Source: Conus ventricosus (Eukaryota; Mollusca; Gastropoda; Neogastropoda; Conidae). Taken from it: a DNA stretch of 64,000 nt. Where the stretch lies: assembly GCA_018398815.1 (NCBI GenBank), contig CM031602.1, positions 99,441,929 through 99,505,928 on the forward strand, given 5' to 3'. Below are positions 1 through 10,431 of this stretch, piece by piece (position 1 is the stretch's first letter; the number at the start of each line of letters is the position of its first letter). The translations under genes and the position numbers were made by a program. The notes under the pieces are model-generated. The model was not told the DNA's origin and made no database searches. It was given only the letters and a program-made list of their open reading frames with translations.

Positions 1-905
1 CTAGGCATTGTTAAACCAAAATTAGATAGGGAAGCAGTTGCTAAACTTCAAAACATACAACAAGAACTCCCAACAGATCCCCAAATGCAAAACATGGAAC
101 TTCAAGATTTAATTCCAACAGCAGGCAAAATAACAAATACAATAGAAGCAGAACTCACTTCAGAAGAAGAAACAGCATTACAAACTATACATGATCCGCC
201 GCTGCCCACGCAAGAAATAAAGGCGCCTATAAGAGAATTAGAAGCCCTTAATCGCACTTTAGGAACCTTCAGAGGAGAATTAATAAACAATTTAGCAAAA
301 CTGACTGAAGTAAATAAGAATATAGAAAAAGAAAAAAGAAAACTCGCTGAGGCTGAAGCTGCCAACTTAGGGAGTGATGTTACAGAAAGAATAAAACAAA
401 AAATAAATGAGCTTTAAAGAAGTAAGATCAGCAAGAGTAGAAGCGTTGTCTACTAACCGAGAAGAATTACGAACTCAAGTGAGCAGAATAAGAGAAACTA
501 TCCATAGAATTTTATATGAAGACACGACGCTAGCAGAACGAATACGAACACTGTTTAGAGAGCAAGGCGTCATATTAGCAAGTGTTATAACTGCCTTAGG
601 ATTTGCAATAAGTACACTGGTGATGGCTATTACAGGCGGCGGTGGTCAAAGCCCAGTGCCTCCACCGCATCGCCTCCATCACCACCTGATAAATCATGGG
701 TAAAAAAACAGCTTGATCATCTTGCGAGTTTATTAAAAAAAAATTAGCTGGTAAAGCTATAGACTCTTTACCAGGTATATTAGGGAGTATCGTTAGCTGG
801 CTTTTGTCTACTGCAAGCAAAGTAGTTGCCTTTATGGCAGAGCACTTATGGGCAATAGTTCTCTTTATAGTTGGGTTACTATTTAGTAAGATAAAGACCA
901 AGTAA
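1..905 (+). pseudogene. Coiled-coil / C-terminal membrane protein of Polinton unit A1 (broken, runs off left edge)
   Basis: The frame is open from base 1 to 417, continues in another frame at 407-703, and a third frame carries the C-terminus to a stop at 903-905. The N-terminal half is charged and helical (repeated E/K/N, 'ELTSEEETALQ'). It is followed by a helical segment ('TLAERIRTLFREQGV'), a hydrophobic stretch ending in a Gly run, a Pro-rich linker and a second hydrophobic helix ('LPGILGSIVSWLLS'). A second copy lies at 46761-47706 and supplies the missing start. The layout resembles a membrane-anchored or capsid-internal coiled-coil protein. I know it only as an uncharacterised protein recurring with invertebrate Polinton genes. 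At least two frameshifts make this copy dead. Confidence 0.7.
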
Positions 906-2084
906 TCCTAGGCCAGTTAATCCAACAACTAGCGCTGTCTTTTCATATTCATGGTCATTATTTTTTTTGACTTCTTCAACGGTCTTTAGGCTTTGGACCT
1001 CAGGGATTGGATGACTTAATCTTGGGGGGTCATCGTGGTTTTTTTATTGTTTGTAATATTACTGGCTCAGAATTTATGTCGTTTTTTCCGACCTTCTGTT
1101 CATTGCCTGCCACAAGGATTTCATTATTGTAGTTTATTATTGTACCTATCTGGAGTCTGAGGTCAGAAGGCAGCATGTATAAACCAGCGCCAACAGCAAA
1201 GTTTACTTTCGATCTTGCGTATTGTAAACATTTTGGTACCTTTTTATACTTGAAGGTAAATCAACTGTAGAATTAATGGCGTCCTCTAAATTTGCTAAGT
1301 ATTGTTTTTGTGCATCAAAACCAGTAGAAGGATCAGTTATGCTCGATCTCGTTTGTGCTTGCGAACCTAGCAAACACCAAACGTAAGTACGAATAGAGTC
1401 GTTTATTCGTTCTATTCCCGCTCTAGTTAGGCCCTTAGAAGTGTCTAAAATAAATGTTGTCCATGCTGTTTTATGCTCTTGCTCTATGGACCCGAGGTGA
1501 ACAGCTGTGCCTGAAGAGAAAGATGTGTAATGAGGATTCCAGTCATAGTTATACTTTCTGTGCACGCCCCAAAAATAAGGAGTGCCTAGACTATGATTAA
1601 GATCCAACTTTTGTCTAAAGTCTTCCTTAACATTAATATTGAATTCGTTACAGATCCTTTCAAAAGCCTTCATGTCTATTCTGTTGCTGAATGGATTAAA
1701 CAGTTTGTCATTTGGTAATGGCGCTTGCAGTTCAGTCAAAATACGTCTGAAGGTGTAATAAAAATGAAATCTGTACACTGACCTCACCAAAGGATCAGGA
1801 TGATTTAGATGATCAGCATACGACACTCCACACCCAGTTGATGCACAAAACACAGCAAAGTTTAACTGGTTCTGATAAAACTGCATCAGATGACTAAACC
1901 AAAATTTTGGGATGTAGTCTTTTTTAATAGGAGGGTTAAGATATTTGTCCAATGGAGTACTCACCTTTACTTGAAAGGCGTCAGACTGAGTCACAGAAAT
2001 GTTGAGGGCGTCAGTTGTTATATTTTTAAGATTGTAGTGCGGCCCAACAGAATATTTTGCATCAGTATATTTAAATGCACTCAT
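879..2084 (-). pseudogene. Uncharacterised ~400-aa Polinton protein, unit A1
   Basis: The Met at 2084 was chosen because the following gene starts divergently at 2103 and the second copy (47680-48892) aligns from the same Met. The frame is open to about 1203, then shifts by one base near 1230. The remainder runs to a stop at 879-881 and ends in a hydrophobic tail ('GLTGLGLLGLYL'). Recognisable segments are 'CASTGCGVSYADHL' and 'AQTRSSITDPSTGFDAQKQ'. The family recurs with these elements in invertebrates and sits in the virion block, so a minor virion protein is plausible. That is inference; I see no catalytic motif. Its last 27 bp overlap the antisense end of the coiled-coil gene. Confidence 0.65.
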
Positions 2085-2102
2085 TTTTATTTCGTTTAAA
2101 AA
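2085..2102. promoter_or_regulatory. 18-bp divergent intergenic spacer
   Basis: Only 18 bp separate the start codons of the minus-strand ~400-aa gene (2084) and the plus-strand ~230-aa gene (2103). The same layout and near-identical sequence recur at 48893-48910. Any promoter serving the two must be tiny or overlap coding sequence. No TATA box or other motif can be assigned with confidence. Confidence 0.3.
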
Positions 2103-2797
2103 ATGTTTGTAACAATAACAACCCAAGACCGTCCTTCGTTTTAGAACATGCTGTTAGAACGATTGCGGAACCAAAATGGTCGCACTCCACGAATTTTTTT
2201 ACAAGTTGTATGGTTTAATATAACTGAATCCCTGAATAATAATACGATTATTAAAGTTGACAAATCAGGGTCCAAAGTTAGCCAGTTAACAATACCTGAT
2301 GGTTATTACGGGTTTTGCTCACTAAAAGAAGCAATGAGTAACTCAACATTACTCTCAAACTTAACAATGCAAATCTAAAAACAATGTTAACATTCAATCC
2401 TGAAAAGAAGAAGTAGGTTACTATTTTGATGGAGAGCTAGCTAAAATGTTAGGCTTTGCAACTAACAATCAGGACTTTCATAGTTTTAGAGTTGCGCCAG
2501 ACAAAACTACTTATGAGGGGGAAAGTCCGCTCGATCTTGCATTACATTCATTACTCTATGTTCATTTGGATGAGCTAAGCACTGATGAAAACTTATATGA
2601 TGGAAGGCCCTCAACTGTTTTAAAGAGCTCTTCCGTCAGGGAAAGCTGCATATTGCGATTATGAAATTATACAATTCCCTAATTTACAGTTTAAAAATTA
2701 GCTTGGGAGGGCCAGATCATTTAATATAAAGATCACAGACAAAACGGGGAAAGTCGTAAAATGTGATAACCTGCACATTGTTTTGGAAATAAAATAA
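2103..2797 (+). pseudogene. Uncharacterised ~230-aa virion-block protein, unit A1
   Basis: This starts 'MFVTITTQDRPSF' and decays through several frameshifts. Recognisable pieces lie at 2148-2378 ('TIPDGYYGFCSL'), 2446-2664 ('DENLYDGRPST') and 2730-2797 (a C-terminus ending 'HIVLEIK'). The better copy at 48911-49603 shows a protein of about 230 residues rich in beta-forming residues. Together with its position between other candidate capsid genes this would fit a minor capsid (single jelly-roll) role. No fold can be shown from sequence alone. Confidence 0.6.
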
Positions 2798-2816
2798 TAA
2801 ACTGTACTAAAAATTA

Positions 2817-3669
2817 ATGTCGCGTGGGCCAGAAGAACCTGAGTTACATTAGCGCCTGTGAGGTGTATAACTTTAGAATTAAAGACCTTGCAGACGTTGT
2901 GGACTTTGAACAGAATGGTGAAATAGGCACTTTGTATGGTTTTGAGTACACTAAAGATGGTGATTATAAGCGCAAAGAGGTTGGCGACAACAAAAAGTTT
3001 CCTAAACTAGAACAACTGCGCAATGTTGAAGCAAATAATGCTGGGCAGTATGAATATAAAATAGTTCGAAACCTGACCTCAAATGCACTTAGAACCATAT
3101 TTAGAATGGGACATACAATTTGAATTCATAAGTCCTTTTACATTTTTTAGCCGCCAAAAAAGTTTCAGAAAAGCACTCAACTCAGGTCCTTTACATGTAA
3201 GTCTTATGCCAGATGACAATAGTCGGAAAGAGATTGAAATAAAGCCGTATGGAATGAACAGTACATCCTCCACAGAAGAGAAACGGTTTTGAAAGATGCT
3301 TCTACAAAAATTACAATTCATTCCGCAAATGCAATTAGGAGACACGTTCACAATGATATTTGAAATTTCTGTCTTAAAAGATGTAAAGAGGGATGGGGTT
3401 GTGGGCGTTAGTGACGTCCTTCTAAAAGGAATTCTAATTAGCTGGCAAAACTTAGACGTTGAAAAACTTAAAGTTACCGTGTCATTCTTCACAATGGTGA
3501 GGATATTAAGGTCATAACAACAAGCAACAAAATCAATATTAGTCTAAATAGAAACAATCTTACAGAACTGAATTGGATTAATCTTACACATTTAGACCTT
3601 ATAGGATTTTATTATACTGAACAAGTTTTGACAGAGAGCATGATAAAAACAATAACTGGATTAGATTAA
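2817..3669 (+). pseudogene. Beta-rich structural protein ('MSRGPEE' family), unit A1
   Basis: This begins 'MSRGPEEPELH', shifts frame almost at once, and is readable at 2826-3123, 3124-3291, 3296-3517 and 3510-3669 (ending 'SMIKTITGLD'). The same family occurs at 23116-23950 and 49622-50477 and as a fragment at 11649-11998. Shared marks are an N-terminal Gly-Pro-Glu block, 'VELKDLAD', an 'FRKA..GP..VSL.P' segment, a 'TMIF' strand and a C-terminal 'GFYYTEQVL'-like block. The copies define two divergent lineages. Function is unknown; position and strand-rich composition suggest a virion component. Confidence 0.6.
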
Positions 3670-3685
3670 ATTCTGTTATAAAACT

Positions 3686-4295
3686 ATGAAGCAGTTAAAC
3701 TTTATGACAAAAACCCTCATTGTTCATTGATTTGTGGGCAGACTGGTTGTGGAAAAACAATATTTATCCTAGACCTATTGCAAACACTTTATCGCTATAA
3801 TTTTGATTATATTGTGATTTTCTGCCCAACACTTAAATGGAACAAAGCATATTATGATAGAAGGTTTATATGGGCAGATGATGACATATTTTTAGTTGAT
3901 CCTAGCAATAAACTGAGTGAGTTTTTAGAACAGTTTTATAAACTGTTTGAAGGAACGCAGACACTATTTATATAGATGACTGTTCGGCAGAAAGAGATAT
4001 AGTTAAAAAGAGAAACACTTTATCAAAACTAGCTTTTAGTGGAAGACATGCTGGGATAAGTGTGTGGATTTTATGTCAAAAATATAACTCATTTTAAAAG
4101 ACTTTGGAGAACAGTTAAAGACTGTAGTTTTATTTCACATGAAAGACAGAGACGCATTTGATGAATGTATGCGTGAAAATGATGTTATTGAAAACGATCA
4201 AGAAAAACACAGGATTAAGCAAAACTAAAATCTGAAAAGTTTAGTAAATTAGTATTGAAAACGGATAATCCTACACAGTATGTTGTTTGTAGATA
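3686..4295 (+). pseudogene. A32/FtsK-type DNA-packaging ATPase, unit A1
   Basis: The Walker A motif is 'GQTGCGKT' (about 3734-3757). The Walker B region 'LFI..DDCSAERD' lies after a frameshift near 3973. Downstream blocks 'KLAFSGRHAGISVWILCQKYN' and 'LFHMKDRDAFDEC' follow. This arrangement is that of the genome-packaging ATPases of Polintons and related viruses, which pump DNA into the capsid. The length (~200 aa) suits the family. Frameshifts near 3712, 3973, 4095 and 4226 make this copy non-functional. The hairpin repeat at 4331 begins about 35 bp after its end. Confidence 0.85.
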
Positions 4296-4330
4296 ATCGT
4301 TATTTTTTTGTTATTGAAGTCTTACTTGTC

Positions 4331-4419
4331 AGAGAACTATAAATGCCAATCCTAGGTCACTTCGCCCGAAAACTGGTTTGAGGGCGAAGTGAGTTAGGAT
4401 TGGCATTTTATAGTTCTCT
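4331..4419. repeat. Hairpin junction repeat 1
   Basis: The left arm 4331-4367 and right arm 4382-4419 are complementary apart from one indel and two mismatches. They flank a 14-base loop containing AACTGGTTT. The arm ends read AGAGAACTATAAAT and ATTTTATAGTTCTCT. The same ends and loop recur at 35805-35890 and 51146-51232 with different stem interiors. On the left lies the ATPase downstream sequence; on the right, with no spacer, the interior of a polymerase gene. Confidence 0.85.
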
Positions 4420-6830
4420 AATCAGCTATCACGACTTTAACTCTGACGGGCTGACTACATGCTTACACAGTTTAAACCATGCAAGTGAAGAAGCAAGTTA
4501 AGGGGTTCTGGCTGGTCTGAAGGGACAGTCCTTCAAATTATATTGAAACAAACAAAGTTCTATCCTATAGTTGGCAATCTCACCTTCCTCTCCCAAAAGA
4601 GTTAGTTTTAAAACGGGCAGTCTTAAACATAAAAAATCCCGACAACATGTGTTTTATGTGGTGCGTTTTAGCGCATTTACACCCTGTTATAAAGAACGCA
4701 GAAAGAGTTTCCAATTATGGACAATATAAGCAAGAGCTCAACTTTGATAACATAACCTTTCCAGTGAGTATAAACAGCATATCTCAGTTTGAAGAGCAAA
4801 ACAAACCAATCACTGTAAACGTATACACATGGTCTGTAGAAGCTGATATAGTGCCTCTAAGGGTTTCTCCCAACGCTCCTACTTTAGGCGAACCACTTAA
4901 CAAACATGTAGACTTGATCCTGTTTAAGGAAGTACAAAGAGTCATTATGTATTAATCAGAACAATAAGCAGACTTATGGGGTTTACATCAAAGAATCATG
5001 CTAAGAAAGGGCTTTGTAGAAGGTGTTTGGTCAGAATCCCTACTATAGAAGCAGCTGCCAGCCATAGAACGCATTGTAAAAGTTTTGTAGACTGTGAAAC
5101 TAAACTCCTCACACATAAACCAGGGTCTAAAGTTAGTTTTAAGAATGTACACAAAATGCAAATGAGCCCGTACGTAGTTTATGCTGACTTTGAATCGCTC
5201 TTACCGCAGTACTAATGGTCCCACATGCAAGAACAAAAAAACAACCTTATTAACCCACCATCAGAATCTGTATCTTATGCGTTTATTGTTGTTAGGTCAG
5301 ACGGCCAACACACATGCCCAGAGATTTACAGAGGTCCCAATGCAGCTAGTAGATTTTTAGAGCAGATGAAACACTTCGTAATTACACTCCAACCAACTAA
5401 ATCTTTCAGACATTGTTATGACTCCTGAAGATCAAGAACGCTATGACTCATCTACACACTGCTGGATTTTGCGGCTTAGAGCTAACGCCTAACAGTAAAG
5501 ACGTGACAGTAAGAGACCACGATCACATTACTGGAAAGTTCAGAGGGGCCGCGCACAACAATTGTAATCTCAACTTAAGGCTGATCCTAAGACATGGAAA
5601 CTGCCTATCTTCTTTCATAACTTACGAGGTTACGATTCTCATTTCATCATGCAAGCAGTGACCTCTGAATATAAGAGGGTTACCTGCATTGCACCAGTCT
5701 TCAGAAAAGTACATGACTTTTACTCTTGACTGTTTATCCTTTTATGACTCTGCCCAACATCTGATGGGGAGTTTAGATAAGTTAGCAGGATCGCTACAAG
5801 ACTTTCCAATAACTAAACAATATTTTGACCCATCTTAGTGTGTAAAGGCGTTTATCCTTATGAATACATGAACCCGTGGGACAGGTTTGACGAAGACTCA
5901 CTTCCTCCTAAAGGCGCTTTCATTTCTAGTCTTAGAGGCAAAGACATAACTGACTCTGAATATGAATACGCTCAGAAAGCCTGGACAGAATTACACTGTC
6001 AAACAATGGGCGATTATCATGATCATATTTATTGGCTGACGTGTGTTTATTGGCAGACGTCTTTCAGAATTACAGAACTACATGCATAAACATTACAGCT
6101 TAGACTCATCACATTACATCTCTGCCCAGGGTTATCTTGGGATGCTTTCTTAAAGTCTACAAACATTCAGATTGACTTAATATCTGATCTACCCACACTT
6201 CAGATGATTGAAGACGGGCTGAGGGGAGGTATTAGCATGGCCTCACATCCTTACTGCAAAGCTAACAACAAATATTTAGACGAGTATGCCCCCACTAAAC
6301 CATCCAACTATCTAATGTACTTAGATGCTAACAATCTGTATGGGTGGGCCATGAGTCAACCGCTCCCACTGAGAAACTTTAAAATGATAAAAGGACCTCA
6401 TGACGTTAATAGTGTGTTAAGTATGTTGTCACAGCTTACGTCTGATAATCCAATAGGGTAATCTTGGATGTAGACTTAGAATATCCTTATGAACTACACG
6501 ATCTCCACAACGATATCCTCTGGCTGCAGAAAGATTAAAGATGAGTCCCATCGAACCGCCGAAACTTGTTCCCAATCTTCGCCACAAAACTAAATATGTT
6601 TGTCATCACAGACTGTTACAGTTTTACCTAAGACACGGACTGAAACTGACAGCTGTTCACAGAATCATTGCTTTTGACCAAGAGCCCTTTATGAGACCAT
6701 ACATCAAGAAGAATACTGATCATACAACCAAAGCCACAGATGCTTCAGAAAAGACTTCTTTAAACTGATGAACAACAGCTGTTTTGGCAAAACTATGGAA
6801 AATCCACACAAACGTAAAGATGTGAAATTA

Positions 6831-7603
6831 TAATGCTGAACAATTAAGTAGTGGGGGAAAACAAGTGCAGGTTAACAATTCTTCCGTCATTATAATAATG
6901 ACCTTGGCAAAAAATATAAACTTTAAAAATAAAAAAAAATAAAAAAATTGAAGATGAAGAAAATGGGGGTAATATATTATAAATATGAGAAACCCTTCAC
7001 TAGCTGCCTGAGGGAACCATCGCAATCCCTCCTAAACGCACATTTATTTGTATTGCCTGCTCCTAGCCGTTTCGTCCGCTGGATCGGACTCATCAGGAGA
7101 CACGGCTGATTGTGTCTGTGCTCTTGGTGTCAAATAGAGACACACCACAGTCCATAATTCTGTGGTGTTCTCATCACCAAGGGTTCAAAAAGAATGCACA
7201 GCACCCACAAAGCAGCCAGCAAAGGGTAGTAAAATGGAACAAAACAAAAGTGTGGAGAGGAAAAAAGTTGCTGAAAAACTAAAAGCATTAATTTAAACAG
7301 TATAAAATGTAGGGGACAATCTTGAGCCTATGCTTGAGATCCATTCAAGGATGCAAGGGAGATCAAAAGTAATGGAACAGTCTGAGTGGTCAGCTCTGCT
7401 GTTCAATAACCCAAGCATTGTGAGTGGCTAAGAATTGTATAAACCAACCTTTACTTGGATCTCCTAACAGATCAATCCTCCCACTGATTGACCAAACAAT
7501 ATAATGCTGAACAATTAAGTAGGGGGGGAAAACAAGTGCAGGTTAACAATTCTTCCGTCATTATAATAATGACTTGGCAAAAATATAAACTTTAAAAAAA
7601 CTT
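6831..7603 (-). mobile_element. Retrozyme/SINE-like insertion with ~100-bp direct terminal repeats
   Basis: It interrupts the polymerase with an 8-bp target duplication TGAAATTA (6823-6830, 7604-7611). Its ends are direct repeats of each other (6831-6929 and 7502-7603), so it is about 1.15 copies of a ~671-bp unit. The minus strand carries a hammerhead-like core. There is no ORF. A shorter relative inserted at 56654-57058 shares the ribozyme-like 5' part and the 3' block containing AACCTGCACTTG / CCCCCACTA. This fits a small non-autonomous element copied from a circular or tandem RNA (retrozyme-like), which is inference. Confidence 0.65.
7070..7096 (-). ncRNA. Hammerhead-like ribozyme core inside the insertion
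   Basis: On the minus strand CTGATGA (7090-7096) is followed by a 4-bp stem II, GTCC/GGAC, around an 8-base loop, then GAAA (7070-7073). This is the conserved hammerhead core order. I could not identify a clean helix III or an adjacent NUH cleavage site in cis, although a GTC lies two bases upstream of the core. Activity is unproven; it may work only as a dimer or be a relic. Confidence 0.5.
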
Positions 7604-8328
7604 TGAAATTAGTTACAAAAGAAAACCAAGCAATTAATTTTGCCTCTAACCTAACTATCAAGACTTTAGAAGATTTAACGATAGCCTGGTTGGCATTATG
7701 ATGAAGAAAAAGGATGTTAAGTTGGACAAGCCTGTGTTTATCGGCTTCACCGTATTAGAGTTGTCAAAGTTATTGATGTTAGAATTTCTGTACGACTACT
7801 TTAAACCACTGTACCCAGAAGCAAGAGTTCTTTACACAGACACTGACTCTTTTATTCTAAGACGTTCCAACTGAAGACTTCTATAAGGATTTAGAAACAG
7901 AAGTAGCCAAAGGAGTTGATGGGGGGTACGACACATGCGACTATTCAAAAGGCAGTCCTTTACATTCAACTGTTAACAAGAAAGTAATTGGAAAGATGAA
8001 GGATGAACTTAATGGGACAGTTATAAAAGAATATTTTTGGTTTGCGGTCGAAGATGTATAGCGTTGCCAGCCAGACTTCTGTAAGGGAAGAAGGCTAAGG
8101 GCATAAGTAAAGAAGTTGTCAAAAAAAAATAACTCACGACAACTACAAGCAAGCTCTCTTTGAAAACAAAGTATTTCATCACACAAATGTTAATCTGCGC
8201 TCTACTCTTCATCAAGTAAACACAACTGCTGTTAATAAGAAATCACTAGTCTCTAACAATAACAAGAGAACTTACGTCAGTTCTGAGTTTCATATGCTGT
8301 AGGGCATTGGAGAACTTTAAAAGATTAA

Positions 8329-8562
8329 CTTGACTGACTTAACTAGTACTTAACTTAAGAACCTAACAAAACTTAACTTAAGAACCTTAAGAACCTGACT
8401 AGTACTTATTTAAGAACCTACTAGTACTTAAAACAAGAACTTATTTTTTGTACTTTACTTGTAATTTACTTGAACTTAACTTAAAAAGTACTTTTTATAA
8501 CTAACTTACCTTGTACTTATCTAGTTCTTAACTTGTACTTTATTTAGTTCATTAAAAAACTA
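8329..8562. repeat. AT-rich CTTA/TAAG array (C1)
   Basis: Irregular repeats of words such as TTAAGAACCT, ACTAGTACTTA and TAACTTAAG fill the gap between the 3' ends of the polymerase and the convergent proline/TM gene. Equivalent arrays occur at 15500-15750, 27441-27689 and 32138-32368, and a diverged one at 37385-37716. No coding sequence is seen. Confidence 0.7.
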
Positions 8563-9004
8563 TTACATAGAAAATGGGTCTACAACAGGAGGTTGCTCTT
8601 TTTTGCAGAAGCTGACTCTTTTTCTTTTACTGGCTTTGTGGGGGTTTGTAACTTTGCGCTAAGTATGGCGTTAGACATTTGTATGCTAAAACTCCCCCGC
8701 CAACAACAACAGCAGCAAATACATAATAAAACATCTTATCGTTTGTTTGTGATTGTGTTTTTGTTAATTGTGTGTTGTTGTTGGTGGCGGCGATGTTGTA
8801 TTACTATCTAACAATTTTTGTTTTGCTGATTGGTTTGCTTTTTGCAGTCTGTTCCATTCAGCTAGTTTACGCCCAGCCTCAATACGTCCAGGCTTTTTAG
8901 TTTTAGAAAACTTTACTCACTTGCGGTACATTCACTTGTGGTACATTCACTTGTGGTACATTCACTTGCCCCTGCGGACTGCCCTGCGGCGTCTTCTCGC
9001 TCAT
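8563..9004 (-). pseudogene. Proline/Gln-rich single-TM protein, unit C1
   Basis: The reading frame starts near 9004 ('MSEKTPQGSPQ'), has tandem 'VNVPQ' repeats, then a 'PGR.EAG..LAEWN' block, a low-complexity linker, a Gly-rich membrane helix and a C-terminal 'PVVDPFSM' tail. The stop is at 8563-8565. Several frameshifts break it. Other copies lie at 15028, 26983, 32369 and 37717. Function is unknown; a membrane-anchored virion or envelope-interacting role is only a guess. Confidence 0.6.
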
Positions 9005-9048
9005 TTTTTTTATTGCGATTAAATTTAATTTGATCAAAATTAATATGA

Positions 9049-9460
9049 TTAAAAGTAATTAATCCCATGATGAATGGGCATAACAATGTTCCAAATCTGT
9101 ATACATGTCACATGCAGAGTTTCTAGTGACTTGTTTAAAACCGGATCTTGTGATAAGTCGTATTTTAAATCTTCTTCTGAATCAACTGGCGCCATCTTAC
9201 TTACTAACTTAGCATATAAACTAATCATTGTCTGGCCCACCGATCTAACCATTTTTGACCCTAGCTGTGCTTCGTACGTAGCGTAGTACTTCTCAACGTC
9301 TGATGTAGATAGTTGTTTGAATCTGTTCAATACTTAGTTCAGTGCCTAAATACTGTTTAGTTTTTCCACACGCGGCCAGAGAGTATAATCTTTCTTTATG
9401 GCAGTTGTCTACGGAGTGATCTGCTTGCTCCTCACACTTTAATAGTTCGTCAAAATCCAT
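9049..9460 (-). pseudogene. Uncharacterised ~140-aa Polinton protein ('DELLKCEEQAD' family), unit C1
   Basis: The start at 9460 reads 'MDFDELLKCEEQAD'. The frame breaks near 9330 and continues as 'SDVEKYYATYEAQLGSKMVR' to a stop at 9049. The protein is helical, carries a conserved 'ACGKTKQYLG' segment, and ends with a weakly hydrophobic region. An intact relative is at 38233-38652. It lies head-to-head with the next small gene (9500). Confidence 0.65.
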
Positions 9461-9499
9461 TTTAAAAGCAATAAAAAATAATATAATACTTTTAAAACC

Positions 9500-9727
9500 A
9501 TGAGTTTAACGTTGGTTAATTTATGCAGTGCCTATCGTTGGCGTTATAGTCTATTCAACCCTTGCAAAATGTTGTTAGGAATAAAACCGCCCAACATGGG
9601 AAAGATAGAAGATTCGCCAAAACTAGTTGCAGCCTTATTTTTAGCTTTAACAACCAAAGATTATTTGATTAAAAAGCACATAGACAGCCTTTCGTATTAT
9701 GATTATTTTAATTATTTTTTTAGTTAA
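9500..9727 (+). pseudogene. Small hydrophobic protein (~75 aa), unit C1
   Basis: The ORF is open for 75 codons, but comparison with the copies at 14312, 26249 and 33347 shows a local frame change in its first 25 codons. The remainder ('GIKPPNMGKIEDSPKLVAAL') is conserved. It has two hydrophobic stretches and ends with an aromatic tail 'YYDYFNYFFS'. Seven bases separate it from the next gene, so the two are probably co-transcribed. Function is unknown. Confidence 0.55.
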
Positions 9728-9733
9728 TAAAAG

Positions 9734-9961
9734 ATGAGTGAAAAAAAGATTATCAATACGATTTACCATTCTGCTGTAATTAGCGGCCTTAGTATAGGCT
9801 ATAGCATGTTAGCAAAAAACATGTTAATAATGAAGCCTGCTGACCTAGGAAGGTTTAGACATGAGGATGTTGTTAAGGTTATAGTCGTAATCACTTCAGG
9901 GATTGCGTCAAAAGACTTTCTTGTTGCACAGGGGATTATCCCAGAAAATATTAGTTCATAG
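9734..9961 (+). CDS. Small hydrophobic protein, 75 aa, unit C1
   Basis: This is an intact ORF starting 'MSEKKIINTIYHSAVISG' with two hydrophobic segments, a 'KPADLGRF' turn and a C-terminal 'SKDFLVAQGIIPE'. Its middle part resembles the preceding gene ('KPPNMGKIED...TKDYLIK'), suggesting that the pair arose by duplication. Copies lie at 14068, 26015, 33584 and 38690. A small membrane or virion protein is plausible. Confidence 0.65.
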   Translation: MSEKKIINTIYHSAVISGLSIGYSMLAKNMLIMKPADLGRFRHEDVVKVIVVITSGIASKDFLVAQGIIPENISS

Positions 9962-10000
9962 AAAGATTAATTCATAAGAAAAATATTGATTGATAAAAAG

Positions 10001-10405
10001 ATGGCGGGAGTAGTTTTTGATGGTGGGAGGAGCTATTGTTAATGCCTTGGCCTTCTCTGGAAGCAATTATATGTTTAGTAAATTGCGGTCTGATGAAGAA
10101 AGAGAACGTCATAACAAAGCAATGGAAGATTAGCTAAGGCAAGAGACGCTTATGAGAAAAGGCGAATTGCTCACTTAGACTTTATTAATTAAAAGTTAAG
10201 GGAACAGGGACACGCAGAGCACACATTTACAGACGTTGATGAGGCAATGCATGAGTATTACTTAGTGACAGGAAAGAAGTTTCTAACAACGCAACCTCCA
10301 GAACTGTCTGACTTTTATGAACCATCAGAAGAACAGAAAATAGCAGAAATTGGTTTTATTGTGGGTGCTATGGGAGCAATCTATATTCTTGCACAAACAA
10401 TTTAA
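10001..10405 (+). pseudogene. Coiled-coil/TM protein ('NALAFSGSNY' family), unit C1
   Basis: It begins 'MAGVV' and shifts frame within ten codons. It has an N-terminal hydrophobic segment, a basic helical middle, an in-frame TAA at 10190, a 'HTFTDVDEAM.EYYLVTGKKF' block and a C-terminal membrane helix. The intact family member is at 38940-39347. It precedes the integrase gene by 26 bp. Confidence 0.65.
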
Positions 10406-10431
10406 AATCCAATTAAAATACAGTCCTTCTT

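Larger units (their letters stand above)
4420..8328 (+). pseudogene. Protein-primed family B DNA polymerase, unit C1 (5'-truncated, interrupted)
   Basis: The copy begins at the hairpin, inside the N-terminal region, so the first ~100 codons are missing. Visible motifs are ExoI 'YVVYADFESLL' (~5170), an endonuclease-VII-like insert 'RDHDHITGKFRGAAH' (~5515), motif A 'MYLDANNLYGWAM' (~6317), motif B '[12 protein letters not shown]' (~6770) and motif C 'LYTDTDSFI' (~7830). It replicates linear element DNA from a protein primer. It is cut by a 773-bp insertion (6831-7603) with an 8-bp target duplication and broken by many indels. It ends at 8326-8328. Confidence 0.9.

Noticed and set aside
7150..7260. 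Possible tRNA-like head (GGTTCAA box) in the 6831-7603 insertion
   Set aside because: No matching A box at the right distance and no acceptor stem could be found.
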